Below are positions 11,745 to 23,552 of a DNA stretch of 64,000 nucleotides, one piece after another. The DNA is from Brachionus plicatilis (Eukaryota; Rotifera; Eurotatoria; Ploima; Brachionidae): NCBI GenBank assembly GCA_010279815.1, contig QEOQ01000104.1, positions 415,993 through 479,992 on the forward strand, in the 5' to 3' direction. Made by a program: the position numbers and the translations under genes. Position 1 is the stretch's first letter; each line of letters begins with the position of its first letter. The notes under the pieces are model-generated. The model was not told where the DNA came from. It was given only the letters and a program-made list of their open reading frames with translations, and did no database searches.

Positions 11745-12620
11745 CACCATATTTATAATAATAGTTATAATAATAATATGAGCTACATCAGGCATTAGTC
11801 TTTAGAGCAAGACTAAGAGTCTCACTATGGTAGCTAAAACAAGTTACAAAACATAAGATAAATAAGAAATAAAGAATAAGTTTTGTTAATTGTAGTTGAT
11901 TTGACGCTAAAAAATCATCCAGTTTCTTTTTTAAAATTGTCTTTTGATGTTGCTGCCAATACGTCAGTTGATAATCTATTGCAGTTATCGACAAGTCGAT
12001 TTAAAATGAAACGCTCTCTATGACTTTTCCTTGTGTATTGATTTACCAGTCTATACATTTGACCACGAATGTTACCAGCAAGGCCGTCCGAAAACAATGA
12101 ACTCATTAGTTTACTCGGATTATGCCAGTCCACTTTGCAATACCCTTTACTAATCTTGAAATATTCGATAAGATCACCTTTCTCTCTCCTCACTTTTAGG
12201 GTGGTAAGTCCTAGATTTTATTAGCCTTTCTTCATAGGTGAGGTGACAGATAGACTTGACAAGCTTCGTTGCCCTCAACTGAACTTTTTCAAAAATGTTG
12301 ATGTCCTTCTTTGTATAGAGGCACCAGGCTACGATTGTGTATTCCAGGTGAGGTTTAACAAACAAAACATAAAGTTTCTTTAAAGTGCTTACTGTCCAAC
12401 AATTAAAAGTTCTACTCAACTGCCTCAGTACCATTGAGGTTCTATTAGCTGCTATCGTTGCTTGATGATTCCATTTTAGATTCGATAGGCACGATTCCAA
12501 GATCACGATCTTTATCAGTCATTCCTAGCGCCCTAATGTTCATTGACAGGCTATCACTAAGATTTTTGTTGTTTATAACCATAGCCTTACATTTTTCCTC
12601 TTTAAATTCCATTAGTCAGT
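11745..12620 (-). mobile_element. Dead CR1-like LINE fragment (C-terminal third of reverse transcriptase plus 3' end)
   Basis: On the minus strand the sequence starts inside the reverse transcriptase after the YADD region (FKEEKCKAMVIN, then DRDLGI), runs through FVKPHLEYTIVAW and RATKLVKS, and on to RREKGDLIEYFKI. The frame changes near 12490 and near 12180-12195, and a stop precedes the final part, so it cannot be translated. The 3' tail is AT-triplet rich (ATTATTATTATAAC-like, about 11745-11780). It is the same broad family as the elements at 8630 and 39627 but a different, older copy. Confidence 0.8.
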
Positions 12621-12906
12621 CATTATATTGAAATATTTTTCATAAGCTAAATAATTTTGAAATCTAAGACTATTATTTTGAAACTGAAAATTAGATTATC
12701 TTATAGGCGGTCTTCTAGTAGAACTAACAGCAACTAAATTTTTTTCTTTAAAAAGCCATTTATTTTGTTTTAACTTAAAATATTGGAAATTTCATCAAGA
12801 AGGATTTGTAATTTTTATCTTTTAATTGCAGTTAAAATTAAGAATTTTGTTAATTATTTTTAAAGATATTAAAAAAATATCAAGAAAAGAATATCTAAAA
12901 TTAGAG

Positions 12907-13312
12907 ATGAATAAAAACTATGAAAAAAATCCTCAAATCAGAAAATATGGTCGAAAACCAGAAAGAAGTGCTTGGTAAATATCTAAATTTTGCTAATTTG
13001 AAAAAAAAAAAAACAATTTTCTGTTAATAATTTTAAACTAATTAGATTTTCCTTTTACTTTGACAAATCTGTTCTAAATTTTTTTTTTTTCAAAGCCCTT
13101 ATTGTTTAGCTGAAATAATTACAAAGATAGACTACAAATCTGGCCTGACTAACTGGTTAGCATGTGGAGGTATATGCATATCTGGATTGTGTTTACTATT
13201 TCCATGGTTTGGCTGTCAATTTATACCATTTTGTATTAATGATCTAAAAGACGTTGTGCATTCTTGTCCAAATTGTAAAAAAGAATTGGGAATCGCAAGT
13301 CGTTTGTCATGA
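12907..13312 (+). CDS. LITAF-domain zinc-ribbon membrane protein, two exons
   Basis: Exon 1 is 12907-12974, exon 2 is 13096-13312, with a 121-bp GT-AG intron that splits the first Cys codon of a CPYC motif. The 94-residue product has a short basic N-terminus, CPYC, a hydrophobic segment (WLACGGICISGLCLLFPWFG), then DLKDVVHSCPNCKKELG. Two CPxC half-sites flanking a membrane-inserting hydrophobic stretch define the LITAF/SIMPLE domain. Family members are monotopic proteins on the cytosolic face of late endosomes and lysosomes. The splice phase restores the first CPxC exactly, which supports the model. I chose the ATG at 12907 because it gives a compact protein of normal length for single-domain members; no further upstream exon was identified. 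Confidence 0.85.
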
Positions 13313-13956
13313 TATCAAAGGGACCTTGGAATTGTTTCAATTAAAGCTAAATTTTGTTTTATTATTCCTTAATAATTTTAGAATTTTTTTGTTTTTTTTA
13401 TAATCATTTAATTTTACAATTATTTTAACTAATAAAATAATGAAAGAATATTTTATCTATATAAAAAAACATTAATTGCTTTAATAAATGATTGAATTAC
13501 ATTTTTTCAGAGTTTTTCAGAGCTTAAAAATTATTAAGAATTGAATGTTCCTGTTAAAAATTCTTCTTCAATTAAATTTTTAACTAAGAAATACTTCTAA
13601 TAAAAATTTTAAAGCATGATCATCATATTTTGATGAAATTTAATATTGCCTATCGATGAAATAAAAAAAATATTATCAATTGTTTGAAACTTTTCGCAAC
13701 CCTGAATGAATCAATCATTAATGAAAAAAAAAAGATTTAAAAATGGGAGGTATTTAATCGATCTCTAAAATTACTTAATCGATCACTAATATTTTTCTAT
13801 CTCTTATTTTACTAAATACCCTTAACTTATATTTATTAATCTGTCACCTAAATTAAATAAAACAGCAACTAATTTTACTTAAATTATCTCTTGTTTTTAT
13901 TTATTAAATTGATTTAAGAAAAAAAGAATTATAAAAAATTTCAAATAAAATAATAT
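13313..13956. other. Intergenic, no gene seen
   Basis: AT-rich 3' flank of the LITAF gene. Nothing else recognised. Confidence 0.55.
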
Positions 13957-14340
13957 CTTATAAGTTTACGTTTACGATACTGAGCTAGGTAGCTATACAA
14001 TTGCTTCTCAGTTGGAACTTGTAAATCAGTCTTGATATTTTCTTTTTTTTTTTTCTTTTTCCTCCTCGATGTTATTTAGAAGGACAAACGGTAATTGAAC
14101 ACCTTTTTCTAGTAAGTCCTCTATATATTCCTTGGTCTCTTTGTTAATACCATGCCCAGTGTTGGCAATCTAACCAGTCTTTGGATGCTTCTTGATCGTC
14201 GAATGTTCTCTCATAGATCCAGTTCTTCCTGGTTCTTTTCTTTTTATTGGATTCTTAAACCTCGTCTTCAGATTCTGATTCAGAAGTTACATAGTCATCA
14301 ACTACTCGATACTCACTATCAGACATTTCAATACTTTGAT
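13957..14340 (-). pseudogene. MULE-type transposase N-terminal fragment (copy d)
   Basis: Reading the minus strand from about 14325: MSDSEYRVVDDYV with an acidic stretch, a stop, then a NWIYERTFDDQEASKDWL segment like the start of a FLYWCH/WRKY-type DNA-binding domain. After a frame change comes GINKETKEYIEDLLEKGV and PTEKQLYSYLAQYRKRK, a linker typical of these transposases between the zinc finger and the DDE core. The zinc-finger centre is missing and the core absent, so it is an internally deleted relic. The plus-strand open frame over this region is its shadow. Confidence 0.6.
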
Positions 14341-14987
14341 AAAACTTAGATCACATTTGATCATCTTTAAATATCCACAAAAAAAAACTCTCACAGGAGA
14401 TAATTAAATTAAATCAAGAGATAATTTCAACTGTTCTTTAATTAAGTTAAGAGCTATATTCATCATAATCATATTCATCTTCAGTAAATTTAGTGACAAA
14501 AAAACTCAGGATACATAAATATTTATTATTAAAGACAGTTAATTAATCAAGTTAATCAAATAAATAATATTATAGATAGAAAAAATAAAATAATATAGTA
14601 ATCGTTTAAGTAATGTAAGAGATGATTAATAATACCCCTTTAAAAATTTGATGATTTTATGATTTATTGAGGATAAGATTTGGCATGCATTTAAATTCTA
14701 GGAAAAAAAAACTAAGTTTAAGAATAAAAATGCTAGGCAAGTTATTTGAAATGCTTAGTGCTAAAATTAATAATGCTTTGTAAAAAATCAAAGTGCTAGA
14801 ATAAAAAACAAGAGCGCTAGGTTTTATGATAAAAATGATAAATTAAAACCGGAATGAAGTAATAGAGGTGGCTTTTGGGTATTAAATTAATTGAGTAATC
14901 GATAAAATAAATAAGAGTGAATTGATTATCATCCAAAAAAAAACAAAAATTGTTTCAAGAGTATAAAGTCTAAAAAATAATGTGGAT
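14341..14987. other. Intergenic, no gene seen
   Basis: AT-rich, with a few GCTAGG-like words around 14740-14820 but no defined element. Confidence 0.5.
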
Positions 14988-15365
14988 CACCTGATCATAT
15001 CTGTGACATTGATACAAGTGATGGTGAAAATGATGTCGAAAAAATAGTAAAGAAAATAAAATCTTTTCGGCATAAATATATATTAAAGAATAGTCTTGAA
15101 ACAAAAAAAGAAGCTCTTCAATCAATAGATTCGATAGTTTGGGCGAAATGGTTAAAAAATTCTTGTGCTGATGGTCAAAAAGTTTATTATCAATTTAAAT
15201 TATCAAAATTCAGGGAAAACAATGTGAAAAAAAATTACATTTGCATTATTTGAGCGAAGTCAAAAAGTAAGTTTTTATAAATCAGTCAATGAGCATACAC
15301 ATTTAGACAATAGCCAAAAAAATATGTCGCCCTAAGTTAAAGCCAAAATAGTTGAATTTTTTAAC
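14988..15365 (+). pseudogene. MULE-type transposase zinc-finger fragment (copy e)
   Basis: The frame reads an acidic N-terminus (DTSDGENDVE), then IDSIVWAKWLKNSCADGQ, VYYQFKLSKF, and after a one-base frame change near 15220-15240 LFERSQKVSFYKSVNEHTH. The spacing W...YY.K...EH.H fits the FLYWCH/WRKY-like finger found at the front of MULE transposases and resembles the relic at 63492-64000. It is broken by the frameshift and later stops. Confidence 0.6.
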
Positions 15366-15479
15366 CTTAATATCAAATTTTAAATTTAATCTTAATTTTT
15401 TTTATACTTTTTTAATTTGCCTAGTTATTTTTTATTTTACCTGACGAATTTTTTTTTTTAAAATAGCATTTTTCAGTGT

Positions 15480-15570
15480 TCAAAAGTCACAATACTTTGA
15501 CTCGGGCTCTTGGAGAAAAAAAAGACCTAACTTGGACTTTATTTCGGAACTTTTAAACAACTCTGGCATT
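15480..15570. repeat. GACTTG-type small foldback relic
   Basis: Contains AAAAGTCACAA, CTTGGACTTT and CTTTTAAACAACTCTG, matching the outer and inner parts of the small foldback at 22060-22147 and the window start. Flanking 15571-16112 shows nothing more. Confidence 0.45.
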
Positions 15571-16112
15571 TTTTCTAATTTGCCTAGCATTTTTTTTGAA
15601 TTTACCCAGCAAATTTAATTTTTTAATTAGCGAATTTTTTTTATAACCTATCATTTTGAGTTTTTTAACTAGCGTAATTAATTTAAGCCATAAGATTTAA
15701 TGTCAAAAATTAGAAAGAAAGCAGTTTACTAATAAAATAAAATTAAAAAAATTAGAATTATTGTAATGTAATTTATTCTGATAAATCATCTTTAACTTAC
15801 TATATTATTAGAATTTTACATTTTTAAAAATCAAGAACTTATTTTTGAGAGCTATTATCATTTTAAAATAACAAACACTTCGATCAATCCAAATTTTTTA
15901 AAATGTGTGTTACTATTAGGATCAAGAAACACTGATAATAATTCACTACTTAGACAGAAAACAATAGTGTCAAATCTGACCGGTTCGATCACGGCCAAAA
16001 TGAGTCCATATTGGAATATAAAGTTTCAAAATATCATATTTAAAAAAAACAGTTATAAACCTTAAAAAAATAAATAAGTTCTTTCCAGATCTGTTAGGAT
16101 CAAGTGGTTCGG

Positions 16113-17510
16113 GTTATAACTAAAACACAGACCTCCAGTTTTTAAATAAAACACGGATCCATACTTATCTTCCCCATTAAGACTATGCCATTTATACCCC
16201 ACCATTTTTCTAGTACAAAATTTTACCAGCTTTCACGCAAGACCAAAAATTAAGCTCTTGCACATTTGGTTCGCCATTCATTTTAGCTTGAAATAAAAAT
16301 AGATAGTTTTAATTAATTAAATTTATTTTTTAAATTTTTCATTTAAATAATTTATTTTTAAGACTCTGTTTATTTAATTTTTTATTTCATTTTTTAAATT
16401 TTTTCCATTATATAATTAATGAATTTAAAATTTTTTTTTTCTTTTTTGCATGTCACTAAAATACTTCTTACATTTGATTTCACTTGAGATTTTTTACAAA
16501 ATTGATTGCAAAAAAGATTGATAATTAATTTTTATTATTTTTTATTAAAAAACATAGAAATATAGAGGAAGGATATTAATAAATATTCGGTCGATAAGAA
16601 AAATCGCTTGATGTTTTAGCTAATTTATTTAAAAACGATTTATTTTTTTTCAACAAATAAAAATAATTACCGAAAACTCGGTACCACTCCTCTTGGAACA
16701 ATGTCATTCTATATAAACCCAATTAATACCTTCGAAGCCATGCAATAAAATTTTTTCATTTTTTTAGAATAAACCTTGAAACCTGACTTTAAACTAAGAG
16801 TAAGCGCAAAAACTTGCTTTTATTCTTAGAATAATTACGAATTTCTTCTGGAAAAAACTTGTAAAATTGTGGAGTCAAATTAAAAAATTTAAATTTAACT
16901 TTTATTTTAAATTTTGTCTTTATTTAGAGTAAAAATTAAATGAAAAATCTATTGACACCGAATTCTGATTTTTTGAAAATTATCTGATTGGAATAATTAT
17001 CGGTCCATATAAACGAACCCATTTTTGATCAAAAATAAAACTTTTTTATTAGCATGATTTAATAATTTCTATTAAATTATTAATAATTTAAAATTTTAAA
17101 ACATAGAAAAATTTTTTATTGTTGAGATTTTTATATTATTTTTTGGACTCGTTAGAATTTTATATAAAACTTTTCTCTTCTGATTTTTTGAAACACTTAA
17201 GATTTGAAAAAAAAAACTTAAAAAAGAGACAAAATTTAAAAAAAGTGTTTTTCTATTTTATTTGCATTGATAATTACTTTTTTTATTTTTAAAATTATAG
17301 AAAAGAAGATTTAAATAAAGATTTTTTGATTTAAAATTAAAATGAAGGACGAACCAAATGTGCTAGAGCTTAGATTTTGGTCTTGCGTGAAAGCTGGTAA
17401 AATTTTGTTCTAGAAAAATGGTGGGGGATAAATGGCATAGTCTAAATGGGGGAGATAAGTATGGGTCCGTGTTTTATTTAAAAACTGGAGGTCTGTGTTT
17501 TAGTTATAAC
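16113..17510. mobile_element. Inverted-repeat element, 1.4 kb, with arms of about 180 bp
   Basis: The left arm 16113-16295 (GTTATAACTAAAACACAGAC, later ACCAGCTTTCACGCAAGACC) is mirrored by 17335-17510 with few changes. The interior is AT-rich without a long frame. Part of the interior (about 16700-16870, with TTATTCTTAGAATAATT.CGAAT) recurs just outside, at 17515-17830, so the locus is composite. No target duplication is visible. Probably a non-autonomous DNA transposon. Confidence 0.8.
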
Positions 17511-18129
17511 CGTGATTTTATTCTTAGAATAATTTCGAATTTATTTTGCAATAAACTTAAAAAATTTTAAAGTTAAATTCTAAATTAAAAAAATTAAAAA
17601 TTAAACTTTATTCTAATTTTTGTATTTATTTTAAGAGTAAAAATTAAATTCGATTAAAAATCAAAATTTAAAATTAAATTTTAAATTAAAAAATTCGATT
17701 TAATAGCCAAAATAACTGCACAAAAGCATTCATTTTTTATTTTGCCAAATAATTTTACCAATTTCGTAACATGTATTATTATATGTATTATTTTTATAAC
17801 ATGGTTTCGATGGTATTAGTTTCGTACGGAATAAACCCAAATTTTGACATTGTTGCAAGAGCAATGGTCTCGAGTTTACTGTAAAAATTTTATTAATAAA
17901 TAGCCACTTCTAGAAAAAAAGAAAAGAAGACAAAACAAAATAATTTTCAAGTTTTTCTTCAAATCGCACATTTCTAGTATTTTACTGCTTCGGTTCAAAA
18001 TATTTTAAAGGACTTGAATTTGAAAGTAATTATAAATTTCCTGACTAAAGTAATTCTAAATTATTTTAAATTTAAAAAATTTTTTTTTTTATTTTAAAAA
18101 ATTTAAATTTCTATTTAAAAAAAAAAGGC
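17511..18129. repeat. Second copy of inner sequence of the adjacent element
   Basis: Shares the TTATTCTTAGAATAATT...GAATT region and a later ATGGTTTCGATGGTATTAG / CGGAATAAACCC phrase with 16690-16870. No gene is seen. Confidence 0.45.
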
Positions 18130-18400
18130 AACCAAAAAAAGAAAAATACCAATCCTCAAAAAAGGTCTTGTTTCAAAGCGCCTACATTTTTGTCAATCTT
18201 TCAGTAAAAATAGACACCAACAATTAAAAAATTATTTCGATAATGTTTTCGGATGAAAAGATGTTCACGGTAGACGGTGGTCTAAAAAAAGAAAATCACC
18301 GAGTTTTTGCAGTATCACGTGAGGAAGCTGACAAAAAAGTAACTTCTCTTGTTCCCTCGGAAATTTTCAACTTAATGATATTTAGCACTAAAGCTTAAAA
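18130..18400 (+). pseudogene. Tc1/mariner (IS630-type) transposase fragment
   Basis: One frame reads SKRLHFCQSFSKNRHQQL, and after a one-base shift in the GTTTTCG run near 18245 another reads MFSDEKMFTVDGG...NHRVFAVSREEADKK. FSDEKxF carries the first catalytic Asp of the DDE/D fold in IS630-Tc1-mariner transposases. The second and third acidic residues are not found downstream. The region 18401-18920 beyond it has no gene. Confidence 0.65.
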
Positions 18401-18920
18401 AAAAACTGAAAATCAAGACTCAAAAAAAAGATTTTATTTTATAAAGATATTTATTTAAAAGATTAAATTCAATTATATATGTGTACAAAATTTTAATATA
18501 ATACCTTAAATAAATCAAAAGTTATTTGATAAAAACATAAAGCACCCAAGTTTTTTAAATTTAAGAACAATGGTCATTTTTTGTTGTTATTTGATTGTAT
18601 CTTCTCGAAAACTAAACGGAAAAAAACAAATTATGGCTCATTTTAATCATGAATAAATTCTCTACAAAATTCTATATCAAACTTGCATTTTTTATATGGT
18701 GTCTTATGAGGACTACCTAGGTCGCAGGTAGTGGTCAATTAGTAGGTTAGAGTGAAATAATTTTGAAAAAAAAGTTTTATAAAAATATAAATCTTAGAAA
18801 CCAGAGAAAAAAAGCTATAAAGTCTCAAAATTTCACTATTATAACATTGTTCGTTCATCATTTTTTTTCTTAATGAATTTTAAGAGAACCAATTTTTGAC
18901 TACCCGTTAATTAGTAAAAT
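18401..18920. other. Intergenic, no gene seen
   Basis: Mostly AT-rich, with a slightly GC-richer patch at 18705-18760 that I cannot assign. Confidence 0.5.
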
Positions 18921-20443
18921 AATAACAGAATAAAAATATAAAAAAGTAATAAATACAATGAGGCTCAAAAAATAAACTTCATAAGCTGTCGCTATAGTTA
19001 CTGTTAACATAAATATTTTTTTCTTATCAAACTGATAGTGATAAAACTCAATCAAGATTAATGGAATAATCATTGATCTTTCAAATCAAGTTCTTGATTC
19101 ATCAATTTTAGACAATCTTTTGCAAAGAGTCTTTAAGAATTATAATTTTTTTGGTGACATAAAATGGTCTGAAAATGAACTTGTTAGTAACTATCTAAAG
19201 CAAATAGAAAAAGTCGAATCGAAACTAATAAAAAACAACGAATCTTTTAGAATGTTTCCCAATGAATATGTTCACTGTTTAATATCAAATAAAGTGATGA
19301 TTTAAAAAAAAAACATTAAAAAATTGATATTTTTAAGAAAACAAAGAATTTATACCAAGAATTTAAAATACTAGAGAATGATACAAATGACGAAATGGAT
19401 TAAAAAAAAACAACAAAAAAAGGGTCAATTTATTGATGTGCTGTATTTGTGAGTGAAAGAAAGAAACAAATAGTTTTACGGAACAATTTGATCGATAAAC
19501 ATGCAAATCAAAAATTTATACAATAATTAGTTTCCATTTTTGTCTTTAGCATTATTGTTATTCCTGAAATAAATTCCTCCAAAAAATTCAGTTTCTCGTC
19601 ATCGTCTTTACTATTGTTTTATTTTATGAACAGTCTGTAAACCTTGCCAGTATGATTTTTCTTCAATTCATTAAATAGGTCACAAATAAATAATTTACGA
19701 TAATTATCCCTTTTGAATCAAAGTCATTTCCTGAGCTTAGAATAACATTTGATATGAATTGCCCTTCTTCTTTAAGCATTCCAGGACTTTAAAATAAAAG
19801 TGCTTTCGGATTGTCATTTTTCTAAAGACAATTGGAAAAATAAATGCTAATATTCAGCAAGCCATGCACCATTTGAATTTTCGGTAATATAAATTATATT
19901 CTTTCTTTTTCGCCATTATTTAAACCTTTTTTGTTAAATCATAACAATAATACAACTAAAAATTTATTCATTTCAAAGTATACCTTCAATATTCATTTCT
20001 AAAGAACCATTTTTATTATTAGAATCATAATCATTTCAATTGCTTTTGATAATTCCTTACAAGTTCGTTTTCTGGCCTTTTTATGTCACCAATAGAATTA
20101 TAATTCTTAAAGACTCTTTGCAAAAGATTGTCTAAAATTGATGAATCAAGAACTTGATTTGAAAGATCAATGATTATTCCATTAATCTTGATTGAGTTTT
20201 ATCACTATCAGTTTGATGACTCTTCTCCATAATTCAATATTGAGAGCAAAGTTTTATGATATATCTTTTTTATATTAGAATTTAATAAAATGAATAAATT
20301 TTAATCTTGAGTCTGATAATAAAGTATTTTACTTTAAAAAGAAAAAAATTACTATGTCTACAGTAACTATAGCGACAGCTTATGAAGTTTTTTTTTGAGC
20401 TTCATTGTATTTATTGCTTATTTATATTTATTCTGTTGTTATT
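18921..20443. mobile_element. Large inverted-repeat element, about 1.5 kb, carrying a short open frame
   Basis: The left arm from 18921 (AATAACAGAATAAA, then CATAAGCTGTCGCTATAGTTACTG, then the start of an open frame) is mirrored by the right arm ending at 20443, although the right arm has an extra segment at about 20220-20350. The open frame runs from about 19040 to 19302 and reads DLSNQVLDSSILDNLLQRV and so on; its first half is repeated in mirror image at 20040-20215, where it is broken. The peptide is not recognised. Probably a foldback transposon or a partly inverted duplication. Confidence 0.75.
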
Positions 20444-20713
20444 TTTTTAATTTCCACTCTATAATTTTGTTTTCAAATAAAAACTAGTTTTTTTCCATAA
20501 CAACCATTTTTTTAAAAGTTATCTTCAATTTAATTTACCTGGTAGCGCCAAAAAGAAAAATTATGCTAAAATTATAAATAAAAGCAAATTTCTAAATTAT
20601 GTGTTTGAAATGAAAAATTCTCCAGCTCTCCTTGGACAACATGTGAACGGATTCATTCTACATATCGACTGTATGATCAAGTGGACGTAAGGTTCGCGCA
20701 TAGCAAAACTACA

Positions 20714-21528
20714 GCACTAATTGAATTTCAGCAAACCGACTTTAAAATATTAATCTGCATACTTGAAAACCTTGAAATAATGATTTTTTAGGTAAAATTT
20801 TGATCACACTCCACTCAAAGATAAAAAAAAAAATTCTCATGGTCTAATATACATTACCTTATTAATATGTGTTTATTCTGAAAGCATACAGTCTCATCTA
20901 TAAAATGGTGTAGAAATTTAATCTATTATTTTACCAGTAGATCGATATTTTGGCAAAAAATGGTAAAAAAATTGTATTTTTTCACTATTTTTGTATCTAG
21001 TCCGCTGTTCCCCCCCCCTAGCCCCTACTTTTTTATACATATTCTGAAACTACAGAAAATTCTGAACAAAATGTTGGGACCACTTTTATTATTTTCTCTT
21101 AAAAAAAGTGTTCAAAATGAGACATTTTTTAAAAAATTGAAGTTTTATGGCGTTTTTAAGAGAAATATACAGTAAAGGGAAATTTTAGCTTTAAAATTTG
21201 ATAGATGCAACTTTGTCTTTTTCGGAAGCAACAGCGATCGCTTGCGATTTAATTAAAATTAATTAATTAAAATGACCGGTCCATCCATTGAATTTGCCGT
21301 TCCTATGCAATATTTGCCGTACTTTCGTGTGATTTAGGCGGCTCAGTGAATAATTAGCCGTTCCATTAACCAAGTGGCACCTTTTCAGACACCTGATTAG
21401 CTAATCTATCCCATTCTAAAGTTTAAATTTCCCTTTACTGTATATTTCTTAAAAAAAATCATAATTTTGAGGTTTTCAAGTATGCAGATTAATATTTTAA
21501 AGTCGGTTTGCTGAAATTCAAATAGTGC
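20714..21528. mobile_element. Inverted-repeat element split by a MITE
   Basis: GCACTAATTGAATTTCAGC at 20714 continues through AAACCGACTTTAAAATATT and is mirrored to 21528, with arms of about 75 bp. The middle holds a CAGT-ended MITE (21170-21440). A C-run at about 21009-21017 and short open frames in the interior are not gene-like. Confidence 0.75.
21170..21440. mobile_element. TA-flanked MITE (271 bp), CAGTAAAGGGAAATTT termini
   Basis: Starts CAGTAAAGGGAAATTT and ends AAATTTCCCTTTACTG, with TA at 21168-21169 and 21441-21442. This fits a Tc1/mariner/pogo-mobilised non-autonomous element. The interior is GC-richer than the surroundings (TTGCCGTTCC repeated) and non-coding. Confidence 0.85.
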
Positions 21529-21574
21529 GGGAGAGAAATATTTTTAATAAAGTAAATAATTCTGAAATCTAATA

Positions 21575-21640
21575 CAGTCAAACCTCTTTATTTCGGACAA
21601 ACAAGTTTTGAAAATAAAAGATCGGACAATAATCCGGAAA
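21575..21640. repeat. Solitary pogo/Tigger-type terminus
   Basis: TA followed by CAGTCAAACCTCTTTATTTC resembles the terminus of the pogo-like element at 22965 (CAGTCGAACCTCGGTATAAC). No matching inverse end is seen nearby, so it is probably a truncated copy. 21641-22012 holds nothing further. Confidence 0.5.
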
Positions 21641-22059
21641 AGAAGGAAAAAATTTAAAGTTATTTATAAAATTTTTTAAATAAACTCATTACGAATTAAA
21701 GAAAAATATAATTAGCTTTACTTTTTTTACAATTTAGATGAAAATAATAAAAAAAACACTACACTCATTCAAAATTAGGAGAATTCTTTTAAAATATTAA
21801 ATATTAAACTAAGCTATTTAGAATAATTTATAATGAAATAACATTTTTTTAATATGTTAGCTTTTTAGAAAAATTTAATTTAAACAGACTTTTTATTGAA
21901 TAAATGATCCAATTGTTACACTTTTGCGAAATTTTATGAAATAAAATAAAATAAATAAAAATAAAATAAAGGAAAACTTGACATCTATGAATTATTGGCC
22001 TATAATATTTTATTAAGTACCTAATTATATTTTTATGTAGTACCAAATAAAATTTAATT

Positions 22060-22147
22060 AAGAGTTTTTTGAAAAACACAAGTCTCAAGTCAAGTCCATG
22101 TCAAATCCCGGACTTGAACTTTTTTTTGTGATTTTTAAATAATTCTG
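22060..22147. mobile_element. 88-bp foldback with 8-bp target duplication
   Basis: ATTTAATT stands at 22052-22059 and again at 22148-22155. The insert is a near-palindrome (AGAGTTTTTTGAAAAACACAAG against an A/T-shifted inverse ending AATTCTG) with a GACTTG-rich centre. The equivalent sequence at about 830-850, in the protease intron, reads straight across this point and so serves as an empty site. Confidence 0.8.
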
Positions 22148-22239
22148 ATTTAATTCAAAAACAAAAAATAGTATCTAATATGTTTTACTTGTACTAAAAA
22201 TAATTTACTAAAACCTAATTTTATTTTTTGTTAGACCCA

Positions 22240-22410
22240 CGATCTGCCATTTTAGTGGGCTTGACACATTTTTTTATTAAAAATGAGATAGCTATTGGGT
22301 TTACTAAAAAGTGGAGACATAAAGCAGAATAAGATAGCCAATCTGTTAGGTTTATCTCTAGAGTTTGTCTCCTCAACAAAAAAAAACAATAAACAGAAAT
22401 CGATCTAAGC
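22240..22410 (+). pseudogene. Tc1-like transposase leader and helix-turn-helix scrap
   Basis: CCCACGATCTGCCATTTTAG matches the leader sequence found twice in the palindrome at 53895-54675. Downstream, a frame reads NKIANLLGLSLEFVSSTKK, which matches the helix-turn-helix start of the Tc1 relic at 53100-53894. Stops follow. Confidence 0.55.
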
Positions 22411-22603
22411 CTGTAATGAGATTTATGTTTTATGTTTTAGTCGTACCAAATTAAATTTTCTAGTACCAAAAATCGTTTTAGTAAGTTTTATTAGAAAAAA
22501 ATCTAATTTTTGACGTTTTATGAGCTTTATTTAATTTTAAAAAAAGTTAAATTTACTAAAGAAAATTTAAGAAAAAAATAAAAAATAAACAAATTTAATT
22601 CTA

Positions 22604-22945
22604 ATAGCCAATCGAGCTGATCTTTAACAATAACATTTTTACCTTTTTGGTTGTGATACTTCTTGTGATGTTGGTTGTTGTTCTAGCGTGTCTGATAGTT
22701 GTTCTGATGATGTACATTGTCGTTTAGATGATGTTGATGGTTGTACTGATGGAGCAATAGTCAATGTATCAATTTCAGATAATTTGGTTGGTTCACTTCT
22801 CATTCACGCTGGCTTTGCTATCTTTAGGCGTTCGCTTTTATGATTGTCCTCAATTTTCAAATCAACCTCGAGGAAATCACAAATATTTAAACTAAAAGCA
22901 ACTTTAACGATGTGTTTTTTTGCCAAAACCAACAATTAAAACTAC
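22604..22945 (-). pseudogene. MULE-type transposase C-terminal tail (copy f)
   Basis: On the minus strand: VKVAFSLNICDFLEVDLKIE, then KSERLKIAKPA, a stop, and a Ser/Thr/Gln-rich tail ([17 protein letters not shown] and so on) ending in Lys/Arg. It is collinear with copy a at about 1034-1089 plus 1617-1915, without the 519-bp insertion. No catalytic core. Confidence 0.6.
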
Positions 22946-23153
22946 TATATTAGCAAATCTGTTACAGTCGAACCTCGGTATAACTAAGTCCTCCGTTCCA
23001 AAAAAAACATGTTCGTTATAGAGAGGTATGTTATAACGAAAATTCCATGTAAAAAGATGGGGTGTGAAATTTCGGTTCCATAAATTTTATTGAAAAAACA
23101 ATATGAAAAATATAAAAAAAAATAAGATAAATTGAAAAATATAAGAAAAAAAA

Positions 23154-23508
23154 TTAATGTTTAAAAAAATAATTTGAAATTTTTTGTTGTTTCACTTCGA
23201 CATATTTCATTATGGAGGTCTCGATTTCCTGAAGTTTTTTCAATAAATCTCGATTTTGATTATCATCAGCAAGCAAAAAATCTCGTTGTTGTTTAATCAT
23301 ATTCAAGAATTCTTGGCGAGAAATGATCCTTTTGTGATTTTCCTCAATTTCAGTCTCTAGCACTTCAACTTCGACCGTTTGGATTTCATTGTTCGACTTT
23401 TTTGTAACCAAATCATTTATTTCGTCATCTGTTGGTTGTCCATTTATAGGTACATTTTCATCACATTTTACATAAGCGAATTGATTTAGATATAATTTTT
23501 TATTTATT
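23154..23508 (-). pseudogene. C-terminal part of a pogo/Tigger-like transposase
   Basis: The readable minus-strand frame enters from the LINE junction with FAYVKCDENVPINGQPTDDEI and continues to a stop at 23154. It includes a Glu/Lys-rich helical stretch and ends KISNYFFKH. Tigger proteins commonly end in a TD(E)EI-type segment followed by an (I)xxFF-like terminus. The CENPB DNA-binding and DDE parts are missing. Confidence 0.6.
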
Positions 23509-23510
23509 TA

Positions 23511-23525
23511 TTTATTTGGCTATAT
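23511..23525. repeat. 15-bp target-site duplication of the LINE (3' side)
   Basis: TTTATTTGGCTATAT here is identical to 28935-28949 at the other end. It defines the LINE as 23526-28934. Confidence 0.8.
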
Positions 23526-23552
23526 TTATTTTTATTTTATTTTAAGCCTAAA

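Noticed and set aside
14152..14349. Plus-strand frame of 65 codons
   Set aside because: Shadow of the MULE relic read on the minus strand.
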